DNA of 64,000 bases from Morinoia aosen (Eukaryota > Arthropoda > Malacostraca > Amphipoda > Talitridae): positions 25,104,355 to 25,168,354 of the forward strand of contig CM059571.1 of NCBI GenBank assembly GCA_030386875.1, read 5' to 3'. Below, one piece after another: positions 1 to 11,240 of the stretch. The notes beneath the pieces were generated by a model. That model was not told the origin of the DNA and made no database searches. It saw only the letters and a program-made list of their open reading frames with translations. The position numbers and the translations under genes were made by a program. How positions within the stretch are numbered: the stretch's first letter is position 1; each line of letters starts with the position of its first letter.

Positions 1-71
1 TTTAGTGAGCCAACTCTCCATTCCCAACCACAGCATCTTCCTTTTACTTATCTGTGACATTCCTAACCCAG

Positions 72-293
72 CAGTGTTGTCCCTATTTACCGCATCTCAT
101 TCTGGTGGTTTTGTTATTAAAACAGTCTGTAAATGGCTGTGATTTGTAAAGGAAGTCAACATTTGGATGTAATGTTTTAGACTTTGAAATACTTTCGATT
201 TTTTGTGGGTGGAAACACATGCACGAAATTCACCACCGGGGAACTCCGCCAATCGCCACCAGTGGGGAATTCCCCACAGGTTAAGAACCGCTG
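72..293 (-). mobile_element. hAT-like non-autonomous element, one recognisable end
   Basis: Read on the minus strand, the sequence begins at 293 with CAGCGGTTCTTAACCTGTGG, the kind of terminus seen in hAT-superfamily elements and their MITEs. Just inside lies a perfect 16-bp palindrome (272-287). The other end is unclear: two CAG starts near 69-74 are possible but do not match this terminus well, and I could not confirm an 8-bp target duplication. The element is therefore partial or eroded at its left end. No transposase reading frame is seen. Confidence 0.5.
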
Positions 294-451
294 TACTAGA
301 GCCTCGCATGAACGTTAAACAGATCGCACTGGCCGAGTAGTATGTAGTAGGGCGCCAGGCATTATCCCTCGTTGCTTTCACAAATCGCAGTGTTTACTGT
401 CATTACCTAGTCAACTGCCGTTAAACAAGGAGAAAATTCATGACAAGGTCA

Positions 452-635
452 GACTAGGTTAGGTTAGGTTTGCTGAGGGTAGGTTGAGACAGGTTAGACC
501 AAGAAAGGTCAGAATGAGCTAGGTCAATTGAGGATAAATTGTGTCATGCGTAGGATAGGTAGGTTAGTGTGAGTTAGTTAGGAGAGCGTAAGCGTAAGTA
601 GGTCAGGACCGGTTGAGAAAGGTTAGGTAGGACTA
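452..635 (+). repeat. Degenerate TTAGG/AGGTT-like repeat stretch
   Basis: The block starts with two clean TTAGG units and continues as scattered AGGTTAG, TAGGTAGG and GGTTAG words mixed with changes. It is G-rich on the plus strand. TTAGG is the usual arthropod telomere unit, so this may be an old interstitial telomere-like seed. It could equally be a simple-sequence expansion, which is common in many insect genomes. Confidence 0.6.
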
Positions 636-1221
636 ACATAAAAAAAACATAATTTATTTCGTCATGGGTCTAGAAAGTGCGGTTCTGTTGAATGACAATG
701 ACCATTTCTACGAACAATCTACGGTGTTAAGGAGGTGCTGTCGACTTAGTCAAGTTGGGCACTATTTTTTTGGTCAAAATAGTAAAATATGAGTAATTTT
801 TTCTCGCAAGATATAGTACTCAAATATTCTTTAAAGTAAGCTCAAGGTTGGGGATTTTTAGGCGCATAAAATCTGTTCTCATCATAGCCAAGTCGACAGA
901 AGAACTCTCGCTTTATGCTCCACAGTTACGCTTGCCGAAATTGTTTCAAATCCGGCGTTTTATGAGCGTGTATTTTGTTCCGTGCGAAAGTTTTCTCCGC
1001 TTGTTAGCTTGGCAAGCTACCACCGCGTTGCTCGTATTGACGCTAAAGGCAGATAGTAAACAACACTTACGAAGAAAATAAATTGTTATCAACTTTCATT
1101 TGATGTTGACCGTAGAAGTTTGATTTTTTTGCGAGCCATTCCTTTGATACTGAGTACCATTTGCACCGGGAGAGCATTCAAGTAATTTCCCCGGAGTTGA
1201 AAGTTCATCATTAAATTTGTA
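636..1221. other. No recognisable feature
   Basis: AT-rich DNA. A 77-codon plus-strand frame at 848-1081 shows no motif I recognise and is likely chance. Confidence 0.5.
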
Positions 1222-1446
1222 GTACTTTCACCGCAACGAGAACCGCCGGTGGCCACGGAGGGGATTTTTACATTGCTGCTGACCGACCAGTAGTCATCAA
1301 CTCAACTGTCATGAGTACTTTATTACAGCTAAATGAAGGCACGATTCAGTTAATGATTGTTATTTTCAAAATTCCTTTTTACAATTGATTTTAAATTTGA
1401 GTTGAATATTGAACTTCAGTTCAACCAAGTATTGCGAAGTGTTTAT
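1222..1446 (-). mobile_element. piggyBac-like MITE, eroded copy 1
   Basis: Shares its whole layout with the copies at 38578-38798 and 60096-60323: a GCCGGTGG word near one end, GCTGACC.ACCAGTAG, an AAATGAAGGCACGAT segment, AAATTTGAGTTGAATATTGA near the other end and a GCGAAGTG terminus. It has the same orientation as 38578 and is opposite to 60096. The TTAA target site seen at the other copies is no longer intact here, so this copy looks oldest. It has no coding capacity. Confidence 0.65.
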
Positions 1447-1724
1447 GAAGACTTTTAGTGTGTCAATATAGTTTTACTTTTTTGAATAATCAATTATTTT
1501 AAATAGAGTAATCTATTTCTAGTAACTATTTTTGCGGATTTAGTAACTGAGAGCAGATGAAGTGTCTTGTTGTGGGTGAGGGGAACTCCGTAGGTTGTGC
1601 AGTCGAACAATTTGTTGACCGACGCTTGGGAAATGAGAGGCTTTAGAATGTGGAAAAAATTATTCGATTAGAACTCGACTGAAAAATATTTATTTATGTT
1701 AAAAAATCGATGCAGGAGTATGAA
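1447..1724. other. No recognisable feature
   Basis: AT-rich, no gene or clear repeat seen. Confidence 0.5.
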
Positions 1725-1890
1725 CTTTAGTTAAAAAATGGGAGAAAGAACGTACAGCTATGCTAAGAAATGGTTATAAGAATGTGTCTTTTGTCAATAA
1801 ATGAGTGTAAGAATCTGCTGATAAATATAAGTGATGATATGTTGAGAAATGGCTGCGAGAATGAGTTTTGAAATCGGTGTAAGAATGTGG
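1725..1890 (+). repeat. Very degenerate tandem repeat of ~28-32 bp
   Basis: The words AAATG(G/A) and (T/G)AAGAAT(G/C)TG recur about five times at roughly 30-bp spacing (for example near 1767, 1799, 1848 and 1885). The units are too diverged to fix boundaries. Confidence 0.35.
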
Positions 1891-4800
1891 AAACGTACAC
1901 TATTTATTATAATTACTTATCGTATAATATTCTCGCCTAGGTCGTTCGTAGGAACCCATTTACTTCTAATGCTCTTCCTTTTTTGAAGAAAATCAATTCC
2001 TTTTAAATGCGCTGTAAATGCTCTTCTCAATCCTGACTGAAAATTTCGAAGCTATAGTGAGAACATGTGGAAGTGTGAATACCACAGGAGTCCGTATGAA
2101 TGCCCGTCAAGAATGAAAACGTGTATCCTGCACTCTAGACGTGCCTCATTTGTTTCAAAAGTTTCAACACAATTGTATTTAGTACTAAAAAGTTGGAAAA
2201 AAGCAGAGATTTCGCATCGTTTCGTCAGTATTCTCATGCTCCTTGTGTATTTTTGGAATGTGACGCCTAAGTTTCAGTATATATTATGTTATAATTCTCT
2301 ACCTTTCTAGAATTTGAGTATATTTTAGTAAAGCAGTATATCTGAACAGTTTCGTCGCCCACATTGCCAGAGGTGATGAGTAATGTACAGGAATTTAGAC
2401 TAGTTCAGCTCGAGTACGGCAGACGTCCTTACTTGTTGGCAGGTGTTGACGGCGAGAGCTTTTGGTGATGGTGAAGGAACTCTTTTTCCATGCCCTCTTA
2501 TTTGATTTTCTGAAACAAAGCTTTTTAGGGTGGAAATAAATTTCAAATTATTGAATATAGCATTTTTTATCGATTCGCCCTATATTAAAATCTTGCGAAG
2601 CATGTGAGAATTTCTTCCCTGTGAAAATTTCACATTCGAAGGCCAGCTTAGACCTTTCCCTATCTAGACGATATGACTCGCATGCAATACGACCAGCTAT
2701 GCTCGATATAACGAGGAGCACTTTCATGAAAACGACATTGTTTGGCTTTATTTTCGCACAGCGGCGCCCCTAAACCTCGATTTTTATTATCCCGCAACAT
2801 CTTCTGGAAACCGTGGCGTCTTCTCTATCTCGGCGTGACCACCAGTTGGGTAGACACAATCTGTGCACTGCGCCAGGTTTACGATTATGATGATATTATG
2901 CAGTCGTTGGGGAAAGCTGTGCTGCTCCTTGATGACCTTATTTGCCATGTAAGTCCACCAAATACCCGGAGCTAATCGTCGCGCTCGGCGCAGCACCCGC
3001 TAGCGAGCATTACGGTGATACCCATCCAATGGCTCCATTCTCAGTCGAAATGAGCGAAATCCGGAACCATTCCCTTCTGTTCTTTCAAGAGGATGATGAA
3101 AATGGTCATGACCAAAATAAAATGGTGACAAAATTACTGGGCTCGAGAGTTCTTCTTGAAAGGCTCTCTGGAAAAGAGGCGCTAGGCTCCCTCGGGAGTG
3201 AGCGGGAAATTATCCGGCAACACTCGGGACTCCACATTGCGTTCTCAAAATTGCAGTTACTTCGCGATGGTTACAGTTGATTAGAATTTATTTAATTTTA
3301 GATCTAAAGTTGCAATCTAGGTGGCTTGATATTGCCCTATTACAACGTTTTACTCGGAATTTTATATGATTTGATAAATTCGTCGATAAATCACAAACAG
3401 AGCCTTGCAGAATACATTTAAAATACTGGAGAATTTTCCTTGTCTCATAAAAGCGTCGTCAAAATGAGAAGATACATGAAAACTCTGTTTACCGTCAAAT
3501 TCGTCATGATTGACAATTTTGGGAACTTAAAGGGGAAATTTAGGAGAGCTTACGCCGAGGGCGAATGGGACGGAACATTGTGCCTGAGACAGAAGTGCAT
3601 TAGGAGGCTTTCCCGAGCTTCCACCCTCATCCTCCCCTCCAGCCTTTGCTGGTGAGTGGATGTTCACTCGATGTTTGAAGGGAGCACTCGATTTACGCCG
3701 AGGCTCTTCCTATGATGTGCCTCAAGTGGTGACTTAGAGCTCGCCTCAACACGCAAAGGCTTTCAACTCAGGGCTGCGGGCTGAGGCTCAGAGTGACGTT
3801 ACTGGTGCTCTTCAATGCATTGTTTGTATAGCTACCCAAATTACACTAGAACTCATTCGAAAGTCCCTTTCTTTAGTATGGAATTTAGTCCAGTTCCGGA
3901 GCAGATGACTAAAACTTCGTGTTTTCAAGCATGGAATGCTATACTACTCCCTTCCGTTATATAGGATATTCATAATTCGCTTATCCAGTGAACATGAAAT
4001 CGCGTCCAGCAAGGCCTTCGCTATTTTTAGTACGCTTGCTGATTTTTTTTTTTCTTCAGCACTTGACCTTCAGCAATTAACCAGTATAGCTCTGAGTGAG
4101 AGAGCCACACATGTGCAAAATAGCGTCGTTGGAGGGCGCCTCGTCGGAAATGCGTTAAGTAATTGCATAAGATATGAATTTCTAAAATTGTTAGAGAATT
4201 TAGGAATAGGGATGTACAAGGCAAGGAATTATCTTATATGGAGTTGCGATATAAGGGAGATCGTTCTGCCCAGAGAGGATCGACGTTCCAATTTCTTTCT
4301 CTCGAATCAACCCGAAATTGCCGGCCGCACAGCAGAAACGAACTGCGAGCGAAGACGCCAGGAAATCTACCTTGCCTGCCGGACTACGTCTGCTGTTGAA
4401 CTTTCTACCTCGCTAAATCTAGCGCATACTGAATGGACTTTTCCTACCAATGAACATTTCCAGTGCTAGAAAAACGCACAGGATAACGAGTTACCTAACT
4501 GTTGTATTATGTAAATTAGTCTGTAAACATTGATTTGACAAAAAAAGCGCTACTCGATTGCTTTGCTCATTGTTTGTAGTAGCATCAGTATATAGTCCGT
4601 GGAATTCATTGTGCGGCTCTCGAAAAATAAATAAATTTATTAATTAATACAAAATTAATATAATATCCACTAACTTGCAGTAGCTGCTGCTCTCTCAATC
4701 AATTCGTTTAACCGAAGTGGCTCTCTTGCAAAAATTAGTGAATAACAGTGGACTATACACGGGTATTCATATTTTTAAGAATGGTGGTATCACTTGAAAA

Positions 4801-5261
4801 ATTGATCATATCTCTTCTCAGTGACGTTGTAAATTACGAAACATAGGATTTAAGCTCAGAAAAATAATGTCCGGATAACCTATCTGATCAATATAATTGC
4901 CCAATCATTTAATGCTGTAGAATTGTTCGCCAGGACTTGGATGTATTGTGCACTCGCGTGAGGCAATATAGCAGTGAGGGTAGGCAAGAAATTCATTGAG
5001 ACTTTAACTTCTGCGCATTAAATTATAGGATGCGCCTGAAATGGAAAAATCAATTTATGAGCTTATATTACACATGTTGATCGTAACAGAGGATAAATAT
5101 TGACTTAGTTCAGATAAATGCGAGTTGAATCAATGATGAATGCTTCAAATGAGCGACATGGAGTGAAGATGCAGTGGAGTGGAACCTGCGATTAAAATTT
5201 ACAAATTCATGTCCGTGTGATGTTCTGTAATACGACGCCTCAGGGAGATCCAACTATTGTA
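1891..5261. other. Unique-looking sequence, no gene recognised
   Basis: A 177-codon frame on the plus strand (3936-4469) and several shorter frames are present. Their products have no recognisable domain, no consistent composition and no splice or promoter context I can defend. No tRNA-like or repeat structure was seen. Confidence 0.5.
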
Positions 5262-5312
5262 TCTATGGGAACTAGCGCTCCCAGGGGGAAACGTATGTGG
5301 GCCCGAGCTAAA
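5262..5312 (+). repeat. Short dispersed repeat, copy 1
   Basis: Contains CTCCCAGGGGGAAACG then TATGTGGGCCCGAGCTAAA. The same order of words occurs at 48386-48425 and at the window's right edge (63945-64000). It is probably the end of a dispersed element whose remainder I did not delimit. Confidence 0.45.
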
Positions 5313-5326
5313 AGTTAGGTAGGCTT

Positions 5327-5605
5327 TCTTTTTATTAAAATAACATAGGTTTTTGTTTTACTGCGGACCATCTTTTTCGGTTCACTGCTGTCCTGTTTTT
5401 TCAGCACCTACCACTTTCTTCTTCAACTTTGATCTTGTTTCATGAACTTCTTTGTCATCTTACTGTTTCTATGCACTTTCTGCATAGATTCCGCGTTCCC
5501 TTAACTCCATACTAAATGGTGCCTCCTTCCTTCCTCTCTTTGGATCTCATTTGTTGAGGAAAGGGAGGCTTAAACTAACGAATAATCTAATAATCTAATC
5601 TGTAA
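5327..5605 (+). mobile_element. Probable LINE 3' end, copy 1
   Basis: A T/C-rich stretch followed by GCATAGATTCC, CCTCTCTTTGGA and AGGCTTAAACTAACG, ending in repeated AATCTAAT words. A clearly related stretch, also ending in AATCTAAT-like repeats, is at 57925-58160, and its central part recurs at 21790-21990. A non-coding, 5'-truncated repeat with a short repeated tail is typical of CR1/L2-type LINE 3' ends. The link to a particular LINE is inference. Confidence 0.5.
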
Positions 5606-5735
5606 TACGAACGCAGGGAAGGATTAGTGCCATGAAAATGACTGACTTGGATAGCTCGTATGTTGACTGGAGGAGGATTAATTCTAGCGTCTTAATCGGT
5701 GTAAGGAAGTCCCTGAAATTCGCACCTTATTAAAT
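5606..5735. other. No recognisable feature
   Basis: Short unique spacer between two repeats. Confidence 0.5.
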
Positions 5736-5968
5736 CAGGGCTTCTCAACCTTTTTATTGTCGTGTACCCCCTTAGCTTAATAGTGTACCTCCACTTCATG
5801 TACCCACAGCACAGTTAAAGGTTTGAGAAACTATAAAAGTACACCTTATGATTGATAATTATGTATACTTATACTGTTGCATGTAAATATATATTGCACA
5901 TTTTATCATATGAAGTATGTTGAATGTACCCCTATAGAGGTACAAGGACTCCTGGTCGAGAAGCCCTG
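5736..5968. mobile_element. hAT-like MITE, complete
   Basis: A 233-bp element with terminal inverted repeats. The left end is CAGGGCTTCTCAACC and the right end, reverse complemented, is CAGGGCTTCTCGACC: 14 of 15 positions agree. The flanking 8-mers (TATTAAAT and ATTAAAAT) match at 5 of 8, consistent with a decayed 8-bp hAT target duplication. Inside, paired words (GTGTACCCCC and AATGTACCCC) and an AT-rich core are seen but no coding frame. The family needs a hAT transposase supplied elsewhere. Confidence 0.8.
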
Positions 5969-8900
5969 ATTAAAATGATTGGCAGAGCTGAGAGCGATCG
6001 TACATGCGGCTCGACACGAAGCTCTAGGTCCTCCAGCTTTGTCCTAGAGACTTGAGTCTTAAGAGTCTAGATTTCTAAGAGGCTAACGAAGTCCTAGAGT
6101 CTAGGACTTTTAGATTACGCGCGTGTAAGATGTATTGGACCAACGGCATGTCGTGTGAGAATAATATTTTATTTGAATCCAAAAACATACATGCATTCTG
6201 AATTTCATCGATGACAAACACCATTCTTCATTCAAGTTGCAATGGTGTGGCACGCTCTGGTTGATTTCATGGTGTGCAAAAAGTACAAGCATTAAGCTAA
6301 ATGCGATCAAATCTCCAATGACTCACATAATTAAACTAAACAAGCTGTGAGAATGTTTAACTATAATCTCATGAGTCATTTGGATACATTATTTTTCAAA
6401 ATGCCGTCCCTCAGCTCGATTGCCTCGGCAAGTTTCCGTTAAAAGTTTTCATCAGGGGAGCAAAGTTTTTCTTGTAGTCTTTGAGCCCATTCCTGCTGGA
6501 GAGATTTCTTGAGAGAATCGACATCACTGCGGAGAGAAAGGTGGGTTTGAGCTTCCAACATGATAATGATTTTTTTCTGATATATTTCACAATTCCATTT
6601 AAAAAAACAGCTACACAGCCATATTTTTGCTTCTCAGAAAGAGTCCAAGAACTTTCTACGCACTCTTCATGCAGGCATGTTGACGTGTAATGTGCAATAC
6701 TCCTAAAATGACTTTATTGTCTGCATAATTTCTTCGTAAAATTGTACTGACCATTAATTTCGTACACTTAGAGAGCACGTAACAATGTAAAATTTAGTTT
6801 CCTAACTATTAAATTAAACACTTCCTCAAAATAACAGCACTAATTAACAAATTGTGTTAAAATTTTAGTTTATTTTGAGTTTACTTTTGTTTCGAGCAAC
6901 CCATTGAAGTACCAATCCGTGATTATTTATTTAAAATCATTTTGTTGAAGTGGTAACTAAACTATTCGAAACAAGAGCTATCACCGATGTCAATACCATT
7001 AGCTGCTCTAACTCTTCAGCAACAAAAGTGCGCAATGTAATTTTTGAGTCATCGAAAGAATTTGTGTTGGCATTCTAAGTTATTATTAAGTCTATCAAAC
7101 AGCACTAAAGTTGCAGACTAAATTCCTCACCATTGTGAGGATTAAAACCACCAATAACTAAGTTCAATTACAGTCTACGAAATGTTTTTCGTGGTTTCAT
7201 ATTGAAAAAATCCAATGGCATATTGTTACTAATGTCTGATTTGTTACTGGATTCCCGAGTTGGATTTACTTACTGTTGCTCTAAATTTTTGTCGTCCAAG
7301 TCTTCAGAGTTCGCCCGGCGTCTCGCTCAGCGAGATAGACTGCAAACGTCTCCCTCCTGTGCAGCGTTGGTTGTCTCTATTTAAGAAATAGGCGGTTTTT
7401 AAATCGTAGTGTTGCGTTTCAAATATTATTAAGCTACTAACTAAATGTTTTATTTAATTACAGTAAACTGTGGACGTTGTCTCGGCTGCAATCCTCAGCG
7501 ACTATGGGGTATACTCTGATACGGAAGAAAGCGGCTCTTTTACATATGTAGAAACCAGAAGAGGAGAGGAGGGAGGCTCTCCTACTCGGGAGCCAGCATT
7601 CTACTCCCCACACTTCAGAACTGAGAAGCCATTGTAATGGTGAAAAAATGTATTTTTTATGAAGGGCCCATCAATATAATTTTTTCGAAAGAGCGTTTTG
7701 CGACTAACAATTCTGTTTCTGAAACCATCAACGTGGTGGTCCTGCGAGATTCATTACTTTCGCATGGAAAAAATTGTTATCTTTGGCTAGCCAGCGGTTG
7801 TAATTACTTTGAAGTAAATTATGTGCCAATTATAGTTCTTAACTTCGAGACTCCGCACGCTTACGTCTTATATTATTCATATTCCCTTACTTTTCAGTAA
7901 AATTTTAATATTTTCCACAGGCTAAGACAATTTTGACACATGGAATTTTTACAAACTCGTGGAATTATTACAGGAGCAAACAAGGGAAAATGCCTCAGAA
8001 AGATATCTATGTACTCATGAAATATTTTCCAAAATGAAATAAGCCACACGTTTATTTTGTTCATACTCCTTTCAATAGGTAATTGCGTCACTCGCTTATA
8101 AGTCATCTTGGATAAATTTTCTCTTCATGTTTATTTGATTACTGTTAACGAATCGTTTACATCACTGCATAATTTTTGTGACGCGTATTTTATAAGTGGT
8201 TACATTCAATTAAGTCATCATCAAGTCAACATAATAAATAAGAATAAAGGGCTCTGCCTCGATTTCAAGATCTAAGTGATCTAAGACCTGCTATGTGATG
8301 AAATAACTATGTATTCGGTGGAAGAATAAATTATTGTTCAAATATTAAAGGAGTACGATTAAATTGGGATGTGTGGGTAAATTTGGTATATGCATTATAG
8401 GTTTCAGTTGGTTCAGAATGGGGTTAGAACCCATACCAAATTAAATCTTACAGTTTTGAGTGCTATAGTATGAACCCAAGAAGCTATCCATGATGAAAGA
8501 AGGGGGAATTTTTTCTACTACATATTGTGCAAGAATTTTTTAAAGAAACTCCTAACACACTCAATGAATATTTAGTCATTTAGGAAATGGAGTAATAAGA
8601 AACACTGATTCTAACAACAGGAGCAAACTAGGCAACAAAATAAAATCCCACAAAAGTTCCAGTTGAAGAGTTGAAGAGTTCCAGTTTAAGGGAAGACTAT
8701 AAGAGTGAGAGAAGTTCCCCTTGCAGCACAGAACTTTGACAATAATGAGATGCGAGAAGATTCTGTTTGTGCGAGCTGAATGCGAACGATGTATGTAGGC
8801 GGCAACCATGCAGGGAGGCATCGAAGCAACACGCAGCGACCGATCCCTCCAGCCGACCCTTCTCTGGGGATCACTTGGGTCTGATTGCCAGCCGTTCGGA

Positions 8901-10650
8901 TACAATATCTAAACTTATTGTTATGGCTCAACTTGCTGCCCATATTTTAGTCAAGTATCGCCTGACTTGAACAGAAAAATACTCAATTTTTACCGTTGAA
9001 CGCACGATTAGTTTTGTGTCGAACTCTCCGAGTTTAGAATTGAACGGCATAGAAATGTAAGTGAATAAAGAAACCTACGAGCACTAAGGAATATGCACTC
9101 TCGTGGCTTACTGAGAGTTAGGTGTCTGCATCTAAACGTGTCGTTCAATAGGAAGAACAACATCAAAATTCAAAATTTTGGAAAATTGACATATCCATAC
9201 TGTTTAATTTGCCATTTCATTCTACGTATTTTTGGTATAACCATCGAAACTGTACTTTCAAAATTGACCGAGAGGAAGGATTCCTTTTTTCGATCCAAAC
9301 TAATTCTGTAAAGCATTTTGCTAAGTTAAAATCACCTCTCCTGAAAAATAAAAAATGCCGATTTGTGACATTGTTCTTCCCAATGTTAGATGTGTTGCGT
9401 GCATGTACCCTCCATAGGCAGTCGCATGTCGACGACCGAGGGCTGCTCAGTAGCTCTCTAAAATTAATTGCACCTAATTATCGCGCGCAGAAGATTATTT
9501 TCGTAGTGCTTAGATTGCAAAGAAGCCAGATGTATACTGTCTAACATAGCGTTGATTTGAGCGTCACCAGAGCTCAAATTGGTGATATTGCATGTTTTTT
9601 ATCTTGGAATGACTGACTTTTAATTCATTGGAAATTGGGAATAATGAAATAAAATATACTCGAGTAGCATTGAATTATTCGCAGGAAAATCGGAAATACT
9701 TGAATTTCGATTAACTTGTTTTCTTTGTCCTAAAGTAAGTTCATTTTCTCAGTATGGGAAAAATACGCTGAACTTTTGCCTGCAAAAATTGGGCAAAAAT
9801 GTATTCCAATATTGTTAAGTGAGTGTTTGAAAAGTCCATCCTGGTTTTATTTGAAGCAGAAATTCTGTTCTCTCATTATATTAGTTTCAGTTTTTGAAGC
9901 CATGCAAGGGAAATTATACAGTGTCACTGCCTGCCAGTCTTCATCTGCATCAACTTTTACAGCTCATCACTTTCTGTTCCTGGCTCAGCTGTCAAAGAGT
10001 TATCCACTTAATATTCTAGAAGCGTCCATTTTATTTCTACAAGAGCTCACAGATTTTTAACATCAAAAGCACAATTTAAAACTATCATTGAAAGCTACAT
10101 TTAGGTTCTGTTCTCATACACTTTCATTGCTTGCGGTAGTTTTTGAAAACTGTGGTCATAGAAACTTGTTCATTTGATCAAAACACTTTCATCATGGAAT
10201 TTCGTTCTACGGGTAAAAACCGTTCGCTCAGTGACATCAACACTTTAAGAGCAGCACAGTTCGTTATCAACTTCTGCACTGGCCTCTTGAGTCACATTTG
10301 ATAGGCGTGGCTGCTTGATTGCTAGAGCAAGCGGCTGCACGTCCTCTGCGACATTTTTAGTATCTGACGTCGACTTACTCCGCTGCATGGTCCTCTCATT
10401 GATATGACGGTACTGTCGTCTCTTGCTTCGCTCTGCTCGCTGTGATCGTTTGATTGTTCAATGAATTGAAATGTTACTTCAAACGAGATTTCTGATGCCT
10501 CTGCGCATTGATTGATTACCTAGCTAATGACTGTTTCTTATAACACCTATTTTCTCCACTTTGAAGAGGTCAGAGTAATGGGACTACAAGTGATGATGAC
10601 AAAACACTAGCAGGCCTTTGACTATTTCCTCCCTTTAATATTCTCCAACT
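5969..10650. other. Unique-looking AT-rich sequence
   Basis: No gene recognised. At 6091-6107 there is a perfect 17-bp palindrome (GTCCTAGAGTCTAGGAC) inside a 100-bp patch of repeated CCTAGAG/AGTCTAGA words starting near 6028. Frames at 8576-8970 overlap on both strands, as expected by chance. Confidence 0.5.
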
Positions 10651-11240
10651 CTACTGCTAAATCTGATTGCTAATGCGCCTGTGTGTGCATGGTGTCTGCG
10701 GCGGCATGGAGCTGGTGGAGCGATGGGAGAATGGACCATTTGTCCCCTGCCTGTTGCTGTATTCTACTCTATTGTTGTACTGTATGTGCTGTAATTACCT
10801 GGATCTCCTCCCTTTCATGCTTTTTGTCATCGCGATACTGCACTGGAACCACGTACTGCTAGCATGGGTGCCGGACTCGAGAGAAGATGCTGCGGAACTG
10901 CGTTGTTTCTCTTTACCGAGGTTTTTGTCACAAACGCAGCGAAGTGCTGAACAGAAGACAGTTCGGAGCCCAGCATCCTTCAACGAAACTCATATCCTGC
11001 GAGCCAGTCCGCTCAGAAGTTTTGCTTCCGCCCGTGTCACATTTTTGCACCATCGCTCCCATACAAATATTCGCGCGCAGACTTGCAGTAAAAAACGCCA
11101 CTTTGGCCGCTTATTACTTCCTCCCTGCAAGCTCGTTAGGGATCTAAAATGCATAATGAGCAAAGCGGTCTCCTGGCTCACAGCTCCAACCTCTCAATTG
11201 ACACCCTCAACAAGGCACTTCATTTCCAACTGAACTCGCC
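10651..11240. other. GC-richer island, open frames unassigned
   Basis: This stretch is richer in G+C and in CG dinucleotides than its surroundings, and holds a 188-codon plus-strand frame (10667-11233) with frames open on both strands. The product has no motif I recognise apart from a hydrophobic stretch at about residues 28-67. It may be an exon-bearing or promoter-like island, or chance. Confidence 0.3.

Noticed and set aside
3936-4469. 177-codon plus-strand frame
   Set aside because: No recognisable domain, unremarkable base composition and no gene context; chance frame more likely.
10667-11233. 188-codon plus-strand frame with a hydrophobic stretch
   Set aside because: Lies in a GC-richer patch where stops are rare and frames overlap on both strands; no family motif.
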